The notes under the pieces were generated by a model that did no database searches, was not told where the DNA came from, and was given only the letters and a program-made list of their open reading frames with translations. Positions 11,992 to 20,402 of a stretch of DNA of 64,000 nucleotides are shown in pieces. Position 1 is the stretch's first letter; every line of letters starts with the position of its first letter. The stretch is from Variovorax paradoxus (GTDB lineage: Bacteria; Pseudomonadota; Gammaproteobacteria; Burkholderiales; Burkholderiaceae_C): assembly GCA_016806145.1 (NCBI GenBank), contig CP063166.1, positions 1,922,001 to 1,986,000 on the forward strand, given 5' to 3'. The position numbers and the translations under genes were made by a program.

Positions 11992-13242
11992 CTAGAGCCT
12001 GAACGACTGCAGGTGTTCGATGCGCTCGGCCAGCCCCTCGGGCCCGAGGTAGTGCCCCATCGAACCGCTGCGCACCTGGATCAGCGTGCCCTCGAGCTCG
12101 GCCAGCAGCGCATCGCGGTCGACGATGAAGGCGGCCGGCACATCGATGCCATTGCGCGCGCAGGCTTCGGCGATCAGCCGCGCGCTCGCGGGCGCGCCGC
12201 AGGCCACGCAGGCGACCACGGCCGTCATGTTGGGCTCCGCGCCATTGGCCAGCAGCGCGGTCGTGAGTTCGGGCGCGATCTGCCCGTCGATGTTCGCGAG
12301 CACCTCGGCCGAGACCGGCGCGCCCGCGCGCACCAGCGCGGCCGCGGCCGCGTAGGCGCTGCGGCTCACCGCCATGTCGGTGGCCAGTGCGCTGCCCTGC
12401 AGCGGCCCTTCGAAGCGCACGCCCGCGGCCGCGAGCTCGACCACCAGCGCCGCGTCGTCGACCGCGATCGCATGGCGCAGCGCGGTGCGCGCCACCGCGG
12501 GCTGGCGGCGCAGGCTGCCCTCGGCCAGCGGCGTGCGCCAGTCGACCACCGCGCGGCAGTAGAAGGTGACCAGCTTGTCCATCAGGTCGATGTCCAGCCC
12601 GTGCGCCTGGTGGCGGTCGTCGACGTACGCGAGCAGCGCGTGGCCCGAGTAGCAGTCGCCCGTGGGCGCGAGCGGGTCCTCGTCGAGGTGCAGCGCGGCG
12701 AAGGCGCCGAACAGGTCGTTCGCGACCACGCTGAGGCCGTCCTCGTGCAGCGCATGGGTCCAGGCCGGCGGCAGGCCCTGCTTCCAGGCCACGACCTGCC
12801 CGTGTTCGGCGCCGGGCTCGACCACCGTGTAGATGCGGTCGCAGTATTCGAAACCGCCGAAGGGCAGGTGCGCGAGCTTGCCGCGCCAGCGCAGGCCGTG
12901 GGTCTGCGCGCCTTCCTCGGCCAGTTCCTGCTCGTGCTCGATCCAGCCCTGCAGGTCGCGGTAGCCGTCGCTGCCGTCCCAGAACAGCTCCGACCAGCTG
13001 ATGTTCTCGATGTTGCCGTTCATCTCGAGCGCGAGGTCGTAGTCGAGGCGTCCGCCCGCCGTGAGCCGCCACAGCGCGAGCAGCGGTTCGGGCAGCGGGC
13101 CCGCGCACATCGCCTGGATCGCCGAGATGCGGTGCGCCGGCATCGGCGGCTGCGCATCGAAGATCACCCGATCCGCGAACAGCACCACGCCGTGGTCGCG
13201 CAGGGTGTCGAGCTCATCGGCCGAAAACTGGATGTCGTTCAT
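11992..13242 (-). CDS. SUKH (SMI1/KNR4)-like domain protein with ankyrin-type C-terminus
   Basis: 416-residue protein. The N-terminal part (about residues 1-190) looks like a SUKH/SMI1-KNR4 domain: PEPLLALWRLTAGGRL, an acidic N-IENISWSELFWDG stretch and LAHLPFGGFEYCDRIYTVV. The C-terminal half (about 240-400) has ankyrin-like helix pairs (TALRHAIAVDDAALVVELAAAGV; ELTTALLANGAEPNMTAVVACVACG). GGAGG seven bases upstream fixes the ATG at 13242 and excludes a longer form. SUKH proteins are often immunity proteins for polymorphic toxins, but no toxin gene is adjacent. It is convergent with the monooxygenase gene and downstream of the kyn operon. Confidence 0.6.
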   Translation of the reverse strand: MNDIQFSADELDTLRDHGVVLFADRVIFDAQPPMPAHRISAIQAMCAGPLPEPLLALWRLTAGGRLDYDLALEMNGNIENISWSELFWDGSDGYRDLQGWIEHEQELAEEGAQTHGLRWRGKLAHLPFGGFEYCDRIYTVVEPGAEHGQVVAWKQGLPPAWTHALHEDGLSVVANDLFGAFAALHLDEDPLAPTGDCYSGHALLAYVDDRHQAHGLDIDLMDKLVTFYCRAVVDWRTPLAEGSLRRQPAVARTALRHAIAVDDAALVVELAAAGVRFEGPLQGSALATDMAVSRSAYAAAAALVRAGAPVSAEVLANIDGQIAPELTTALLANGAEPNMTAVVACVACGAPASARLIAEACARNGIDVPAAFIVDRDALLAELEGTLIQVRSGSMGHYLGPEGLAERIEHLQSFRL

Positions 13243-13324
13243 GGCGGCGCCTCCGTGGTTCCCAAAATGTAGCGCGCTGGGCGGGAGGGGCAAGGGGTGG
13301 CACCCGGGGGTGCCGCCGACGCTG

Positions 13325-14173
13325 CTACAGGTCGGTGCGCAGCTTCCAGATCTCGGGGAACAGCACCACGTCGAGCATCTTGCGCAGGTAGCTCACGCCG
13401 CCCGTGCCGCCGGTGCCGCGCTTGAAGCCGATCACGCGTTCGACGGTGGTGACGTGGCGGAAGCGCCAGAGGCGGAAGGCATCCTCGATGTCGGTGAGCT
13501 TCTCGCCGAGCTGGTAGAGGTCCCAGTGCCGGTGCGGCTCGCGGTAGACCTGCAGCCAGGCGGCCTCGACGCCGTCGCTGGCCTCGTAGGGCTGGGTCCA
13601 GTCGCGCTCGAGGCGGTCGGCGGGTACGTCCAGGCCGTGGCGCGCGAGCAGGCGCAGCGACTCGTCGTAGAGCGAGGGCGAGCGCCAGGCGGCGTCGACC
13701 TGGGCCAGCAGGTCGGGGCGGTGCGCATGCGGCTTGAGCATGGCGGGGTTCTTGTTGCCGAGCGCGAACTCGATGCAGCGGTACTGCGCGCTCTGGAAGC
13801 CGCTCGAGTTCGCGAGGTAGGGGCGCATCGCGGTGTACTCGGGCGGCGTCATGGTCGACAGCACGGTCCAGGCACCGACCAGCTGTTCCATGATGCGGCT
13901 CACGCGCGCCAGCATCTTGAAGGCATCGGGCAACTGCTCGTTCGCGATGCAGGCGGTGGCGGCGCGCAGCTCGTGCAGCATCAGCTTCATCCAGAGCTCG
14001 CTGGTCTGGTGCTGCACGATGAACAGCATCTCGTCGTGCGCGGGCGAGAGCGGATGCTGGGCGTTGAGGATCTCGTCGAGATGCAGGTAGTCGCCGTAGC
14101 TCATCGACGCGCTGAAATCCAGCTGCGCCTTCTCTTCGTGGACGATCTCTTCGGGGCGCTTCTCGGTGCTCAT
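13325..14173 (-). CDS. kynA: Tryptophan 2,3-dioxygenase
   Basis: Haem enzyme opening the indole ring of L-tryptophan to N-formylkynurenine, first step of the kynurenine pathway. The 282-residue product has the family landmarks [15 protein letters not shown], the haem/substrate pocket [55 protein letters not shown], the haem-ligand region [25 protein letters not shown] and the C-terminal FPEIWKLR. Its ATG overlaps the kynU stop in an ATGA junction (14170-14173), so it is the last, translationally coupled gene of kynB-kynU-kynA. Confidence 0.97.
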   Translation of the reverse strand: MSTEKRPEEIVHEEKAQLDFSASMSYGDYLHLDEILNAQHPLSPAHDEMLFIVQHQTSELWMKLMLHELRAATACIANEQLPDAFKMLARVSRIMEQLVGAWTVLSTMTPPEYTAMRPYLANSSGFQSAQYRCIEFALGNKNPAMLKPHAHRPDLLAQVDAAWRSPSLYDESLRLLARHGLDVPADRLERDWTQPYEASDGVEAAWLQVYREPHRHWDLYQLGEKLTDIEDAFRLWRFRHVTTVERVIGFKRGTGGTGGVSYLRKMLDVVLFPEIWKLRTDL

Positions 14174-15450
14174 GTCACTGCGTTCTTGCGGTTGAATTCG
14201 GGGCGCCGCCACTCGCCGGTCTCGAGCACCTGCACGAGCTGTTCGACGGAATTCCAGACGTCCTCGAAGCCGAGGTACAGCGGCGTGAAGCCAAAACGCA
14301 GGATGTCGGGCATCTGCGTGTCGCCGGCGCGGAAGTCGCCGATCACGTTGCGCGCGATCAGCGCCTGCACGATCGCATAGGCGCCTTCGTCGCGGCTCAG
14401 GCACACCTGCGAGCCGCGGCGCGCATGCTCGCGCGGCGTGACCAGCGACAGGCCGTGGCCCGCGCAGCGCTCCTCGACCAGCGCGATGAACAGGTCGGTG
14501 AGCGCGAGCGACTTGGCGCGCAGCGCGCCCATGCCGCCGCGCTCGCCGTCGAAGGGCTCGGCCGCGAGCACGGTGTCGAGCCCGCATTCGAGCGCCGACA
14601 GCGAGACGATCGGCTGCGTGCCGCAGAGGTAGCGCGCCACGCCCGGCGCGGGCCGGTAGTGCGGCGTGAACTCGAACGGCGCCGCATGGCCCCACCAGCC
14701 CGACAGCGGCTGCTCGAAGCGGCCGGCATGGCGCGTGTGCACCCAGGCGAAGGCCGGCGCTCCGGGGCCGCCGTTGAGGTACTTGTAGCCGCAGCCGATG
14801 GCGTAGTCGGCCTCGGCCTCGTTGAGCGCCACCGGCACCGCGCCCGCGCTGTGGGCCAGGTCCCAGACCGCGAGCGCGCCGGCTTCGTGCGCGGCGGCGG
14901 TGATGGCCTTCATGTCGTGCATGGCGCCGGTGCGGTAGTTGACGTGCGTGAGCATCAGCACCGCGACCTCGTCGGTCAGCGCGCCGGCCAGCTCGTCGAC
15001 CTCGATCAGCTTGAGCGTGAAGCCGCGCTCGCGGCACAGCGACTCGGCGATGTAGAGGTCGGTCGGGAAGTTGCTGCGCTCGCTCACCACGAGCTTGCGG
15101 CCGCTGTCCTTCTGCTGCGAGAGCGCGGCGAACAGCACCTTGTAGAGGTTGACCGAGGTGCTGTCGGTGCACACCACCTCGCCGGGCGCGGCGCCGACCA
15201 GGCGCGCGACCTTGTCGCCCAGGCGCTGCGGCAGGTCGAACCAGCTCGCGGTGTTCCAGGAGCGGATCAGGCCTTCGCCCCATTCCTTGGCCACCACTTC
15301 GGCGATGCGCGCGGGCGCGGCCTTGGGCAGCACGCCGAGCGAGTTGCCGTCGAGGTAGATCACGCCTTCGGGCAGGGTGAACTGGTCGCGCAGGGCGCGC
15401 AGCGGGTCTTGCGCGTCGAGCGCGCGGCAGTCTTCGAGGGTGGTCGTCAT
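14170..15450 (-). CDS. kynU: Kynureninase
   Basis: PLP enzyme cleaving kynurenine to anthranilate plus alanine. The 426-residue protein has [15 protein letters not shown] near the N-terminus, [35 protein letters not shown] around the Schiff-base lysine (the K of [10 protein letters not shown]), and [28 protein letters not shown]. The ATG at 15450 begins [17 protein letters not shown], matching the family start; an upstream in-frame ATG adds 17 unrelated residues. It lies 13 bases after kynB and overlaps kynA by 4 bases. Confidence 0.97.
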   Translation of the reverse strand: MTTTLEDCRALDAQDPLRALRDQFTLPEGVIYLDGNSLGVLPKAAPARIAEVVAKEWGEGLIRSWNTASWFDLPQRLGDKVARLVGAAPGEVVCTDSTSVNLYKVLFAALSQQKDSGRKLVVSERSNFPTDLYIAESLCRERGFTLKLIEVDELAGALTDEVAVLMLTHVNYRTGAMHDMKAITAAAHEAGALAVWDLAHSAGAVPVALNEAEADYAIGCGYKYLNGGPGAPAFAWVHTRHAGRFEQPLSGWWGHAAPFEFTPHYRPAPGVARYLCGTQPIVSLSALECGLDTVLAAEPFDGERGGMGALRAKSLALTDLFIALVEERCAGHGLSLVTPREHARRGSQVCLSRDEGAYAIVQALIARNVIGDFRAGDTQMPDILRFGFTPLYLGFEDVWNSVEQLVQVLETGEWRRPEFNRKNAVT

Positions 15451-15463
15451 GGGTCTTGGCGGA

Positions 15464-16102
15464 TCAGAGTTCGCGCAGCACGGCGCGAACGGGGGAGGCA
15501 TCGGCGCTCACCAGCCTGAGCGGCAGCGCGATGAGTTCGTAGTCGCCCTCGGGCACTTCGTCGAGCACGAGGTTCTCGAGCACGCGCAGGCCGCGGCGGC
15601 GGATCGCCTGGTGGCTGTCGAGCGTCTTGCTGTCGGCCGGGTCGATGCTCGCGGTGTCGATGCCGATGAGCTTCACGCCCATGGCCGCGAGGCGCTCGAC
15701 CGTGGAGGGCGCATAGGCGGCGAGCTGGCCGTCCCAGCGATCGACCGGCATGGCGGCATAGGTGCGCACCAGCACGCGCGGCGGCAGCTGGCTCGTGACC
15801 GCGTGGGCGATGTGCGCCCACTCGATCAGCGGGCCGCGGCCGATGGCGTGGATCACGCGGCAAGGGCCGATGAAGGCGTCGAGCGAGACGTCGCCGATGG
15901 TCGCGCCCTCGGGGTCGTAGTGCAGCGGCGCATCGGCGTGCGAGCCCACGTGCGGCGACATCGTGATCGCGCTCACGTTGACCGGGCAGCCCGGCCCGAT
16001 GGTGGCGCACCACTGTTGCGTATAGGGCGTGTCGCCCGGGAACACCGGGCTGCCCGCGTGCACGGGGGCGGAGATGTCCCAGAGTCGGCGTGGTGCGGTC
16101 AT
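15464..16102 (-). CDS. kynB: Kynurenine formamidase (arylformamidase)
   Basis: Zn-dependent cyclase-family hydrolase converting N-formylkynurenine to kynurenine. The 212-residue product has the metal-binding motif [12 protein letters not shown] (HxGxHxDxPxH), the N-terminal [20 protein letters not shown] and the C-terminal [16 protein letters not shown] typical of KynB. First gene of the kynBUA operon, divergent from the Lrp-type gene kynR across 212 bases. The 32 residues upstream of the chosen ATG in the same frame have no family character. The cyclase superfamily also contains isatin hydrolases; gene order with kynU and kynA makes KynB by far the better reading. Confidence 0.95.
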   Translation of the reverse strand: MTAPRRLWDISAPVHAGSPVFPGDTPYTQQWCATIGPGCPVNVSAITMSPHVGSHADAPLHYDPEGATIGDVSLDAFIGPCRVIHAIGRGPLIEWAHIAHAVTSQLPPRVLVRTYAAMPVDRWDGQLAAYAPSTVERLAAMGVKLIGIDTASIDPADSKTLDSHQAIRRRGLRVLENLVLDEVPEGDYELIALPLRLVSADASPVRAVLREL

Positions 16103-16268
16103 GGTGGCTGAATCGGTGTCACGAAGGGTGGGGTCCGGGTGGCAACAATGCCGGTGGGCCGAGGCAACCAGTGTGGGCCGGATGCCGACTTGCCACAAGC
16201 CGTTGCGCGGTGCCGGATGCTATTCGCAAGGGTGGCCATAAGTCGAGAAGTTATCCATGGGTTTGAAT

Positions 16269-16289
16269 GAAATTGGATAATCCATTCTC
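16269..16289. promoter_or_regulatory. Candidate KynR (Lrp-type) operator
   Basis: GAAATTGGAT-A-ATCCATTCTC is an inverted repeat with 8 of 10 matching positions per arm around a single central base, in the kynB-kynR intergenic region. A second TTATCC at 16251-16256 mirrors the GGATAA at 16275-16280. Lrp/AsnC regulators typically bind such A/T-rich dyads near their own genes. The site covers the in-frame ATG at 16267, which argues against that ATG being the kynR start. Confidence 0.5.
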
Positions 16290-16314
16290 AAACGACCGAT
16301 TCGGGAAAAAATCC

Positions 16315-16791
16315 ATGCAAGCCGACCTCGATCGCACCGACCTCCAGCTGCTGCGCGCGCTGCAGGACAACGCCCGCCTGACCTCGGGCGAGCTCGCGCA
16401 GATGGCGCACCTGTCGCAGTCGCCGTGCTGGCGGCGCGTGAAGAAGCTCGAGGACGATGGCGTGATCGGCGGCTACCACGCGGGCCTGAACCGGCGCGCG
16501 CTGGGCTTCGGCGTGATGGCCTTCGTGATGGTGGGCATCGACCACCAGACCGAGATCTCGTCGCGCGCCTTCGAGGACGCGGTCTGCGCCATCCCCGAGG
16601 TCGTGATGTTCCACGGCATCTCGGGGCCCGAGGACTTCATCCTGGTGGTGGTGGCGAAGGACCTCGACGCCTATTCGGAGCTGCTGCAGCGCAAGCTGCA
16701 CCGCCTGCCGGGCGTGCGCCACGTGCAGACCTATTTCTCGCTGCAGGAATTCAAGGGCCGCGTGGGCGGCCTGCCGGTGCCGGCGGCCTGA
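16315..16791 (+). CDS. kynR: Lrp/AsnC family regulator, probably KynR
   Basis: 158-residue regulator with an N-terminal winged HTH (LDRTDLQLLRALQDNARLTSGELAQMAHLSQSPCWRRVKKLEDDGVIGGY) and a C-terminal RAM ligand-binding domain (MVGIDHQTEIS...VVMFHGISGPEDFILVV). It is divergent from kynBUA, the arrangement known for the kynurenine-responsive KynR of Pseudomonas, so regulation of kynBUA by kynurenine is the natural inference. I start at ATG 16315 (MQADLDRTD); an in-frame ATG at 16267 adds 16 non-family residues and lies inside the candidate operator. No strong ribosome-binding site precedes either start. Confidence 0.88.
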   Translation: MQADLDRTDLQLLRALQDNARLTSGELAQMAHLSQSPCWRRVKKLEDDGVIGGYHAGLNRRALGFGVMAFVMVGIDHQTEISSRAFEDAVCAIPEVVMFHGISGPEDFILVVVAKDLDAYSELLQRKLHRLPGVRHVQTYFSLQEFKGRVGGLPVPAA

Positions 16792-16794
16792 GGG

Positions 16795-17112
16795 TCAGTG
16801 CAGGGTGTCGGGCAGCGCGCCGAGCCCGTGGCGCAGCCGCGCGCGCTGGCAGGCGTCGCTGCCGGCCTGCAGCTCGTGGCAGGGATTGGGCCGCCACTCG
16901 TAGATGCCGCAAGCCACCGACTGGCCGATCTTGCCGGTGAGGGCCGCGCAGCGCGCGGGCGTGTGGTCGGTGCCGCGCATGCGGCACAGCGCGTCGTTGA
17001 CCTCGACGGCCAGGCCCGAAGGCACCCGGCCGCCGTTGTCGTCGAGCTCGTGCACGCTGAAGTCGACGCGGTAGCTGGCGCAGCAGGCGCCGCATTGCTG
17101 GCAGGCGTTCAT
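16795..17112 (-). CDS. YkgJ-family cysteine cluster protein
   Basis: 105-residue protein with the YkgJ/UPF0153-type metal-binding Cys set: CQQCGACC at residues 4-11, a mid-protein CRMRG, and CGIYEWRPNPCHEL near residue 70-80. Family members bind Zn or Fe; no function is firmly known. It ends 3 bases from the stop of the convergent kynR gene and starts 44 bases downstream of the argF stop on the same strand, so it may be transcribed with argD-argF. Confidence 0.82.
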   Translation of the reverse strand: MNACQQCGACCASYRVDFSVHELDDNGGRVPSGLAVEVNDALCRMRGTDHTPARCAALTGKIGQSVACGIYEWRPNPCHELQAGSDACQRARLRHGLGALPDTLH

Positions 17113-17156
17113 GGCGGGGCGGTGCTGCGGAAGCGGAAGAAGAGGGCGGAGGGCGC

Positions 17157-18092
17157 TCAGAGCCTGCCGAGCAGCAGGAACTCCATCAGCGCCTTCTGCG
17201 CATGCAGGCGGTTCTCGGCCTCGTCCCAGACCACCGACTGCGGGCCGTCGATGACCTCGGCCTGCACTTCCTCGCCGCGGTGCGCGGGCAGGCAGTGCAT
17301 GAACAGCGCATCGGGCTGGGCCACGCGCATCATCTCCTCGTCCACGCACCAGTCGGCGAAGGCCTTGCGGCGCGCCTCGTTCTCGGCCTCGTAGCCCATG
17401 CTGGTCCAGACGTCGGTGGTCACGAGGTCGGCGCCGCGGCAGGCTTCCATCGGGTCCTTGTAGACCTTGTAGCTGTCGCCCGAGCGGATGCCGGCGATCG
17501 ACTGGTCGACCTCGTAGCCGCTGGGCGTGCTCACGTGCACGGTGAAGCCGAGGATTTCGGCCGCCTGCAGCCAGGTGTTGGCCATGTTGTTGCCGTCGCC
17601 CACCCAGGCCACGGTCTTGCCCTGGATCGAGCCGCGGTGCTCGATGTAGGTGAAGATGTCCGCGAGGATCTGGCAGGGGTGGAACTCGTTGGTCAGGCCA
17701 TTGATGACCGGCACGCGCGAATGCGCGGCGAAGGCGTCGATCTTGGTCTGCTCGTAGGTGCGGATCATCACCAGGTCGACCATGCGGCTGATGACCTTGG
17801 CGCTGTCCTCGATCGGCTCGGCGCGGCCGAGCTGGCTGTCGCCCGTGGTCAGGTGCACCACGCTGCCGCCGAGCTGGTACATGCCGGCCTCGAAGCTCAC
17901 GCGGGTGCGCGTGCTGGCCTTCTCGAAGATCATGGCCAGCGTGCGATCGGTCAGCGGCTGGTGCTTCTCGTAGGTCTTGAACTTCTTCTTGATGACCGCC
18001 ATGCGGTCGAACAGGTAGGCGTACTCGTCGGCCGAGAAGTCCGAGAACTGCAGGTAGTGGCGGATGGCTGGCGTCGCGCTGGCACTCGTCAT
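17157..18092 (-). CDS. argF: Ornithine carbamoyltransferase
   Basis: Forms citrulline from ornithine and carbamoyl phosphate in arginine biosynthesis. The 311-residue protein has the carbamoyl-phosphate motif EKASTRTRVSFEAGMYQLGG (S-T-R-T-R), EFHPCQILADI, the ornithine loop and the C-terminal HCLPAHRGEEV. Its ATG overlaps the argD stop by 4 bases (18089-18092), so argD and argF form one translationally coupled unit. Confidence 0.97.
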   Translation of the reverse strand: MTSASATPAIRHYLQFSDFSADEYAYLFDRMAVIKKKFKTYEKHQPLTDRTLAMIFEKASTRTRVSFEAGMYQLGGSVVHLTTGDSQLGRAEPIEDSAKVISRMVDLVMIRTYEQTKIDAFAAHSRVPVINGLTNEFHPCQILADIFTYIEHRGSIQGKTVAWVGDGNNMANTWLQAAEILGFTVHVSTPSGYEVDQSIAGIRSGDSYKVYKDPMEACRGADLVTTDVWTSMGYEAENEARRKAFADWCVDEEMMRVAQPDALFMHCLPAHRGEEVQAEVIDGPQSVVWDEAENRLHAQKALMEFLLLGRL

Positions 18093-19297
18093 TTGGGGGC
18101 GGGCTCCGAGAGGAAGGTCTTCACGATCGGCGCGAGGATGGCGACGATCTCGTCGGCCTCGGCGATGCTCAGGATCAGCGGCGGCACCAGGCGGATCACG
18201 CTGTCGGCGGTCACGCTCAGCAGCAGGCCGGCGTCGCAGGCGCGGTTGAGGATCGCGCCGCAGGGACGGTCGAGCTCGATGCCCAGCATCAGGCCCTGGC
18301 CGCGCACTTCCTTCACGCCGGGCAGGCCGCCGAGTTCGCGCTCGAGCGCGGCCTTCAGGTGGGCGCCGACGTTGGCGGCGTTCTCGAGCAGCTTCTGCTC
18401 TTCCATGATGCGGATGGTCTCGATGCCGGCGCGCATGGCGAGCGGGTTGCCGCCGAAGGTGGTGCCGTGGTTGCCGGGGCCGAAGATGTTGGCGGCCTTG
18501 GGTCCGGCCACCACGGCGCCGATCGGCACGCCCGAGCCCAGGCCCTTGGCCAGCGGCATGACGTCGGGCTTGATGCCGGCCCACTGGTGGGCGAACCACT
18601 TGCCGGTGCGGCCCATGCCGCACTGCACCTCGTCGATCATCATGAGCCAGTCGCGCTCGTCGCACAGCGCGCGCACCTGCTTCAGGTACTCGATGCGCAT
18701 CGGGTGGATGCCGCCTTCGCCCTGGATGGTCTCGAAGAACACGGCGACCACGTTGGGGTTGCCCTCGGTGGCCTTCTTCAGGGCCTCGATGTCGTTGAGC
18801 GGCACGCGGATGAAGCCCTCGACCAGCGGGCCGAAGCCCTTCTGCACCTTGGGATTGCCGGTGGCCGACAGGGTGGCGATGCTGCGGCCGTGGAAGGCGG
18901 CTTCGTAGACCACGATCTCGGGGCGCTCGATGCCCTTGTCGTGGCCGAACTTGCGCGCCAGCTTCAGGGCGGCTTCGTTGGCTTCGAGGCCGGTGCAGCA
19001 GAAGAAGGCGTTGGTCAGGCCCGAGAGTTCGGTCAGCTTGGCGGCGAGCTTCTCCTGGCCGGTCACGTGGTAGTAGTTGGAGCTGTGGATCAGCTTGCTG
19101 ACCTGGTCCTGCAGCGCGGGCACCAGCTCGGGATGGTTGTGGCCCAGCGTGTTGACGGCGATGCCGCCGAGGCCGTCGAGGTAGGCGCGGCCGTTCGTGT
19201 CCCAGACTCGGCAACCCTGACCGTGCGACAGCGCGATCGGAAGGCGGCCGTAGGTGTTCATGACGTGGGGCGAGGTGGGCTCGACGGTAGCGCTCAT
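18089..19297 (-). CDS. argD: Acetylornithine aminotransferase
   Basis: Class III PLP aminotransferase of arginine biosynthesis; 402 residues. Visible landmarks are SNYYHVTGQEKLAAKL, NAFFCCTGLEANEAALKLARK, the PLP Asp region MMIDEVQCGMGRTGKWFAHQ, the Schiff-base lysine in MPLAKGLGSGVPIGAV and GNHGTTFGGNPLAMRAG. GGAG 7-8 bases upstream supports the ATG at 19297. Coupling to argF makes the acetylornithine assignment more likely than other omega-aminotransferases of the class. Confidence 0.94.
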   Translation of the reverse strand: MSATVEPTSPHVMNTYGRLPIALSHGQGCRVWDTNGRAYLDGLGGIAVNTLGHNHPELVPALQDQVSKLIHSSNYYHVTGQEKLAAKLTELSGLTNAFFCCTGLEANEAALKLARKFGHDKGIERPEIVVYEAAFHGRSIATLSATGNPKVQKGFGPLVEGFIRVPLNDIEALKKATEGNPNVVAVFFETIQGEGGIHPMRIEYLKQVRALCDERDWLMMIDEVQCGMGRTGKWFAHQWAGIKPDVMPLAKGLGSGVPIGAVVAGPKAANIFGPGNHGTTFGGNPLAMRAGIETIRIMEEQKLLENAANVGAHLKAALERELGGLPGVKEVRGQGLMLGIELDRPCGAILNRACDAGLLLSVTADSVIRLVPPLILSIAEADEIVAILAPIVKTFLSEPAPK

Positions 19298-19467
19298 TCG
19301 GTTCTCCAGTAAGGGAAGGCGGATTCTAGGCGGCGAGTTTGACGCTGGCGTTGAGGATTCCGCATCACAGCAATGCCCTGCGGCGGGTGGAAGGCGGGAG
19401 GGCGCGGATAGAATCCTTGTTGCACCGCAACAGCTCTCTACGGCGTGCGGTCGCCTCTTCCCAAACG

Positions 19468-19833
19468 ATGATTTCCCCCACCGCCACCGAGATCTTCATC
19501 CAAGGCATCACCCACGACGGCCGCACCTTTCGCCCGAGCGACTGGGCCGAGCGGCTGGCCGGCGTGATGTGCTCCTTCCGGCCCGGCGGGGCTTATCCGG
19601 GCAGCCACCTGAGCTACTCGCCGTGGTGCGTGCCGACCACCATCAACGGCGTGAAGTGCGTGGTGGTGAACAGCGCGCTGCGCGAGGCCGAACCCATGGC
19701 CTGGGACTTCTGCGTGAACTTCGCGCGCGACAACGACCTGCAGGTGGCCGAGGCCTGCCTGGTGCCCGATCCGGACCACCAGCACAAGGACGGGCTCCAG
19801 CGGACTCCGCCGACGCCGGTCAAGAAGCCCTGA
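19468..19833 (+). CDS. DUF3579 family protein
   Basis: 121-residue protein of unknown function. It starts MISPTATEIFIQGITHDGRTFRPSDWAERLAGVM and has a CSFRPGG, a SYSPWCVPT and an AWDFCVNFARDNDLQVAEAC segment, a pattern I recognise as the DUF3579 family of beta-proteobacteria. No signal peptide or membrane helix. It is divergent from argD and convergent with rpsT, with a bidirectional terminator between. A TAGAAT at 19409-19414 may be its -10 element. Confidence 0.75.
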   Translation: MISPTATEIFIQGITHDGRTFRPSDWAERLAGVMCSFRPGGAYPGSHLSYSPWCVPTTINGVKCVVVNSALREAEPMAWDFCVNFARDNDLQVAEACLVPDPDHQHKDGLQRTPPTPVKKP

Positions 19834-19876
19834 GCGGTCGACCGCTTTTCCTTTTTCGACAAACCGTTCGCCCATG

Positions 19877-19901
19877 AAAAAACCGCCCGAAGGCGGTTTT
19901 T
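19877..19901. terminator. Bidirectional intrinsic terminator between DUF3579 gene and rpsT
   Basis: AAAACCGCC (19879-19887) pairs with GGCGGTTTT (19892-19900) across CGAA, with A and T runs on either side. It can therefore stop transcription from both convergent genes. Confidence 0.85.
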
Positions 19902-19971
19902 CACTTTGCTGCAGCGCACCCCGATCAAACGGCGGACCGGCGCGAACCGGTCCGGGCTTGCCTGACAGGTG

Positions 19972-20286
19972 TCAGGCGGCGGCCTTTTCAGGCGCGAGGG
20001 CCAGGGCCTTGACCTTGGCCGACAGGCGGCTCTTGTCGCGAGCAGCCTTGTTCTTGTGGAAGATGCCCTTGTCGGCGACCGTGTCGACGATGCTCTGGGC
20101 CTTGGCGAACAGCTCGGTCGCCTTGGTCTTGTCGCCGGCCAGAACAGCCTTTTCGACGTTCTTGACGGCGGTGCGGTACTTCGAGCGCAGCGAGGTGTTC
20201 GCTGCGTTCAGCTTGGTGTCCTGGCGGACGCGCTTGCGGCCCGACGCCAGGCGCGGGTTCTTCTTCTTGGGCTTGGTAGATGCCAT
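19972..20286 (-). CDS. rpsT: 30S ribosomal protein S20
   Basis: 104-residue basic protein with the S20 signature: [72 protein letters not shown]. It is somewhat longer than E. coli S20 (87 residues) because of a short Ala/Glu/Lys tail. Single-gene unit with its own strong promoter (TATAAT on the minus strand) and a terminator shared with the DUF3579 gene. Confidence 0.98.
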   Translation of the reverse strand: MASTKPKKKNPRLASGRKRVRQDTKLNAANTSLRSKYRTAVKNVEKAVLAGDKTKATELFAKAQSIVDTVADKGIFHKNKAARDKSRLSAKVKALALAPEKAAA

Positions 20287-20331
20287 GGTAGTGTTCTCTC
20301 AGTGTCTGAGGATGATGCAGCAAAGCCCTCC

Positions 20332-20360
20332 ATTATAGGCCGGGCGGCGAAATCTGGCCA
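20332..20360 (-). promoter_or_regulatory. Promoter of rpsT
   Basis: On the minus strand TGGCCA (20360-20355) and TATAAT (20337-20332) are separated by 17 bases, followed by GGAGGGCTTTGC. The TATAAT-N3-GGGCTT pattern recurs at rpsP, rplS and the helicase gene. Confidence 0.6.
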
Positions 20361-20402
20361 GAACCGCCATTTCATGCGCTTTGCGGGGCCTACACTCGCC
20401 CC

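Noticed and set aside
13299..13314. GGCACCC/GGGTGCC hairpin between kynA and the SUKH gene as a terminator
   Set aside because: The stem has almost no loop and no T run follows on the minus strand.
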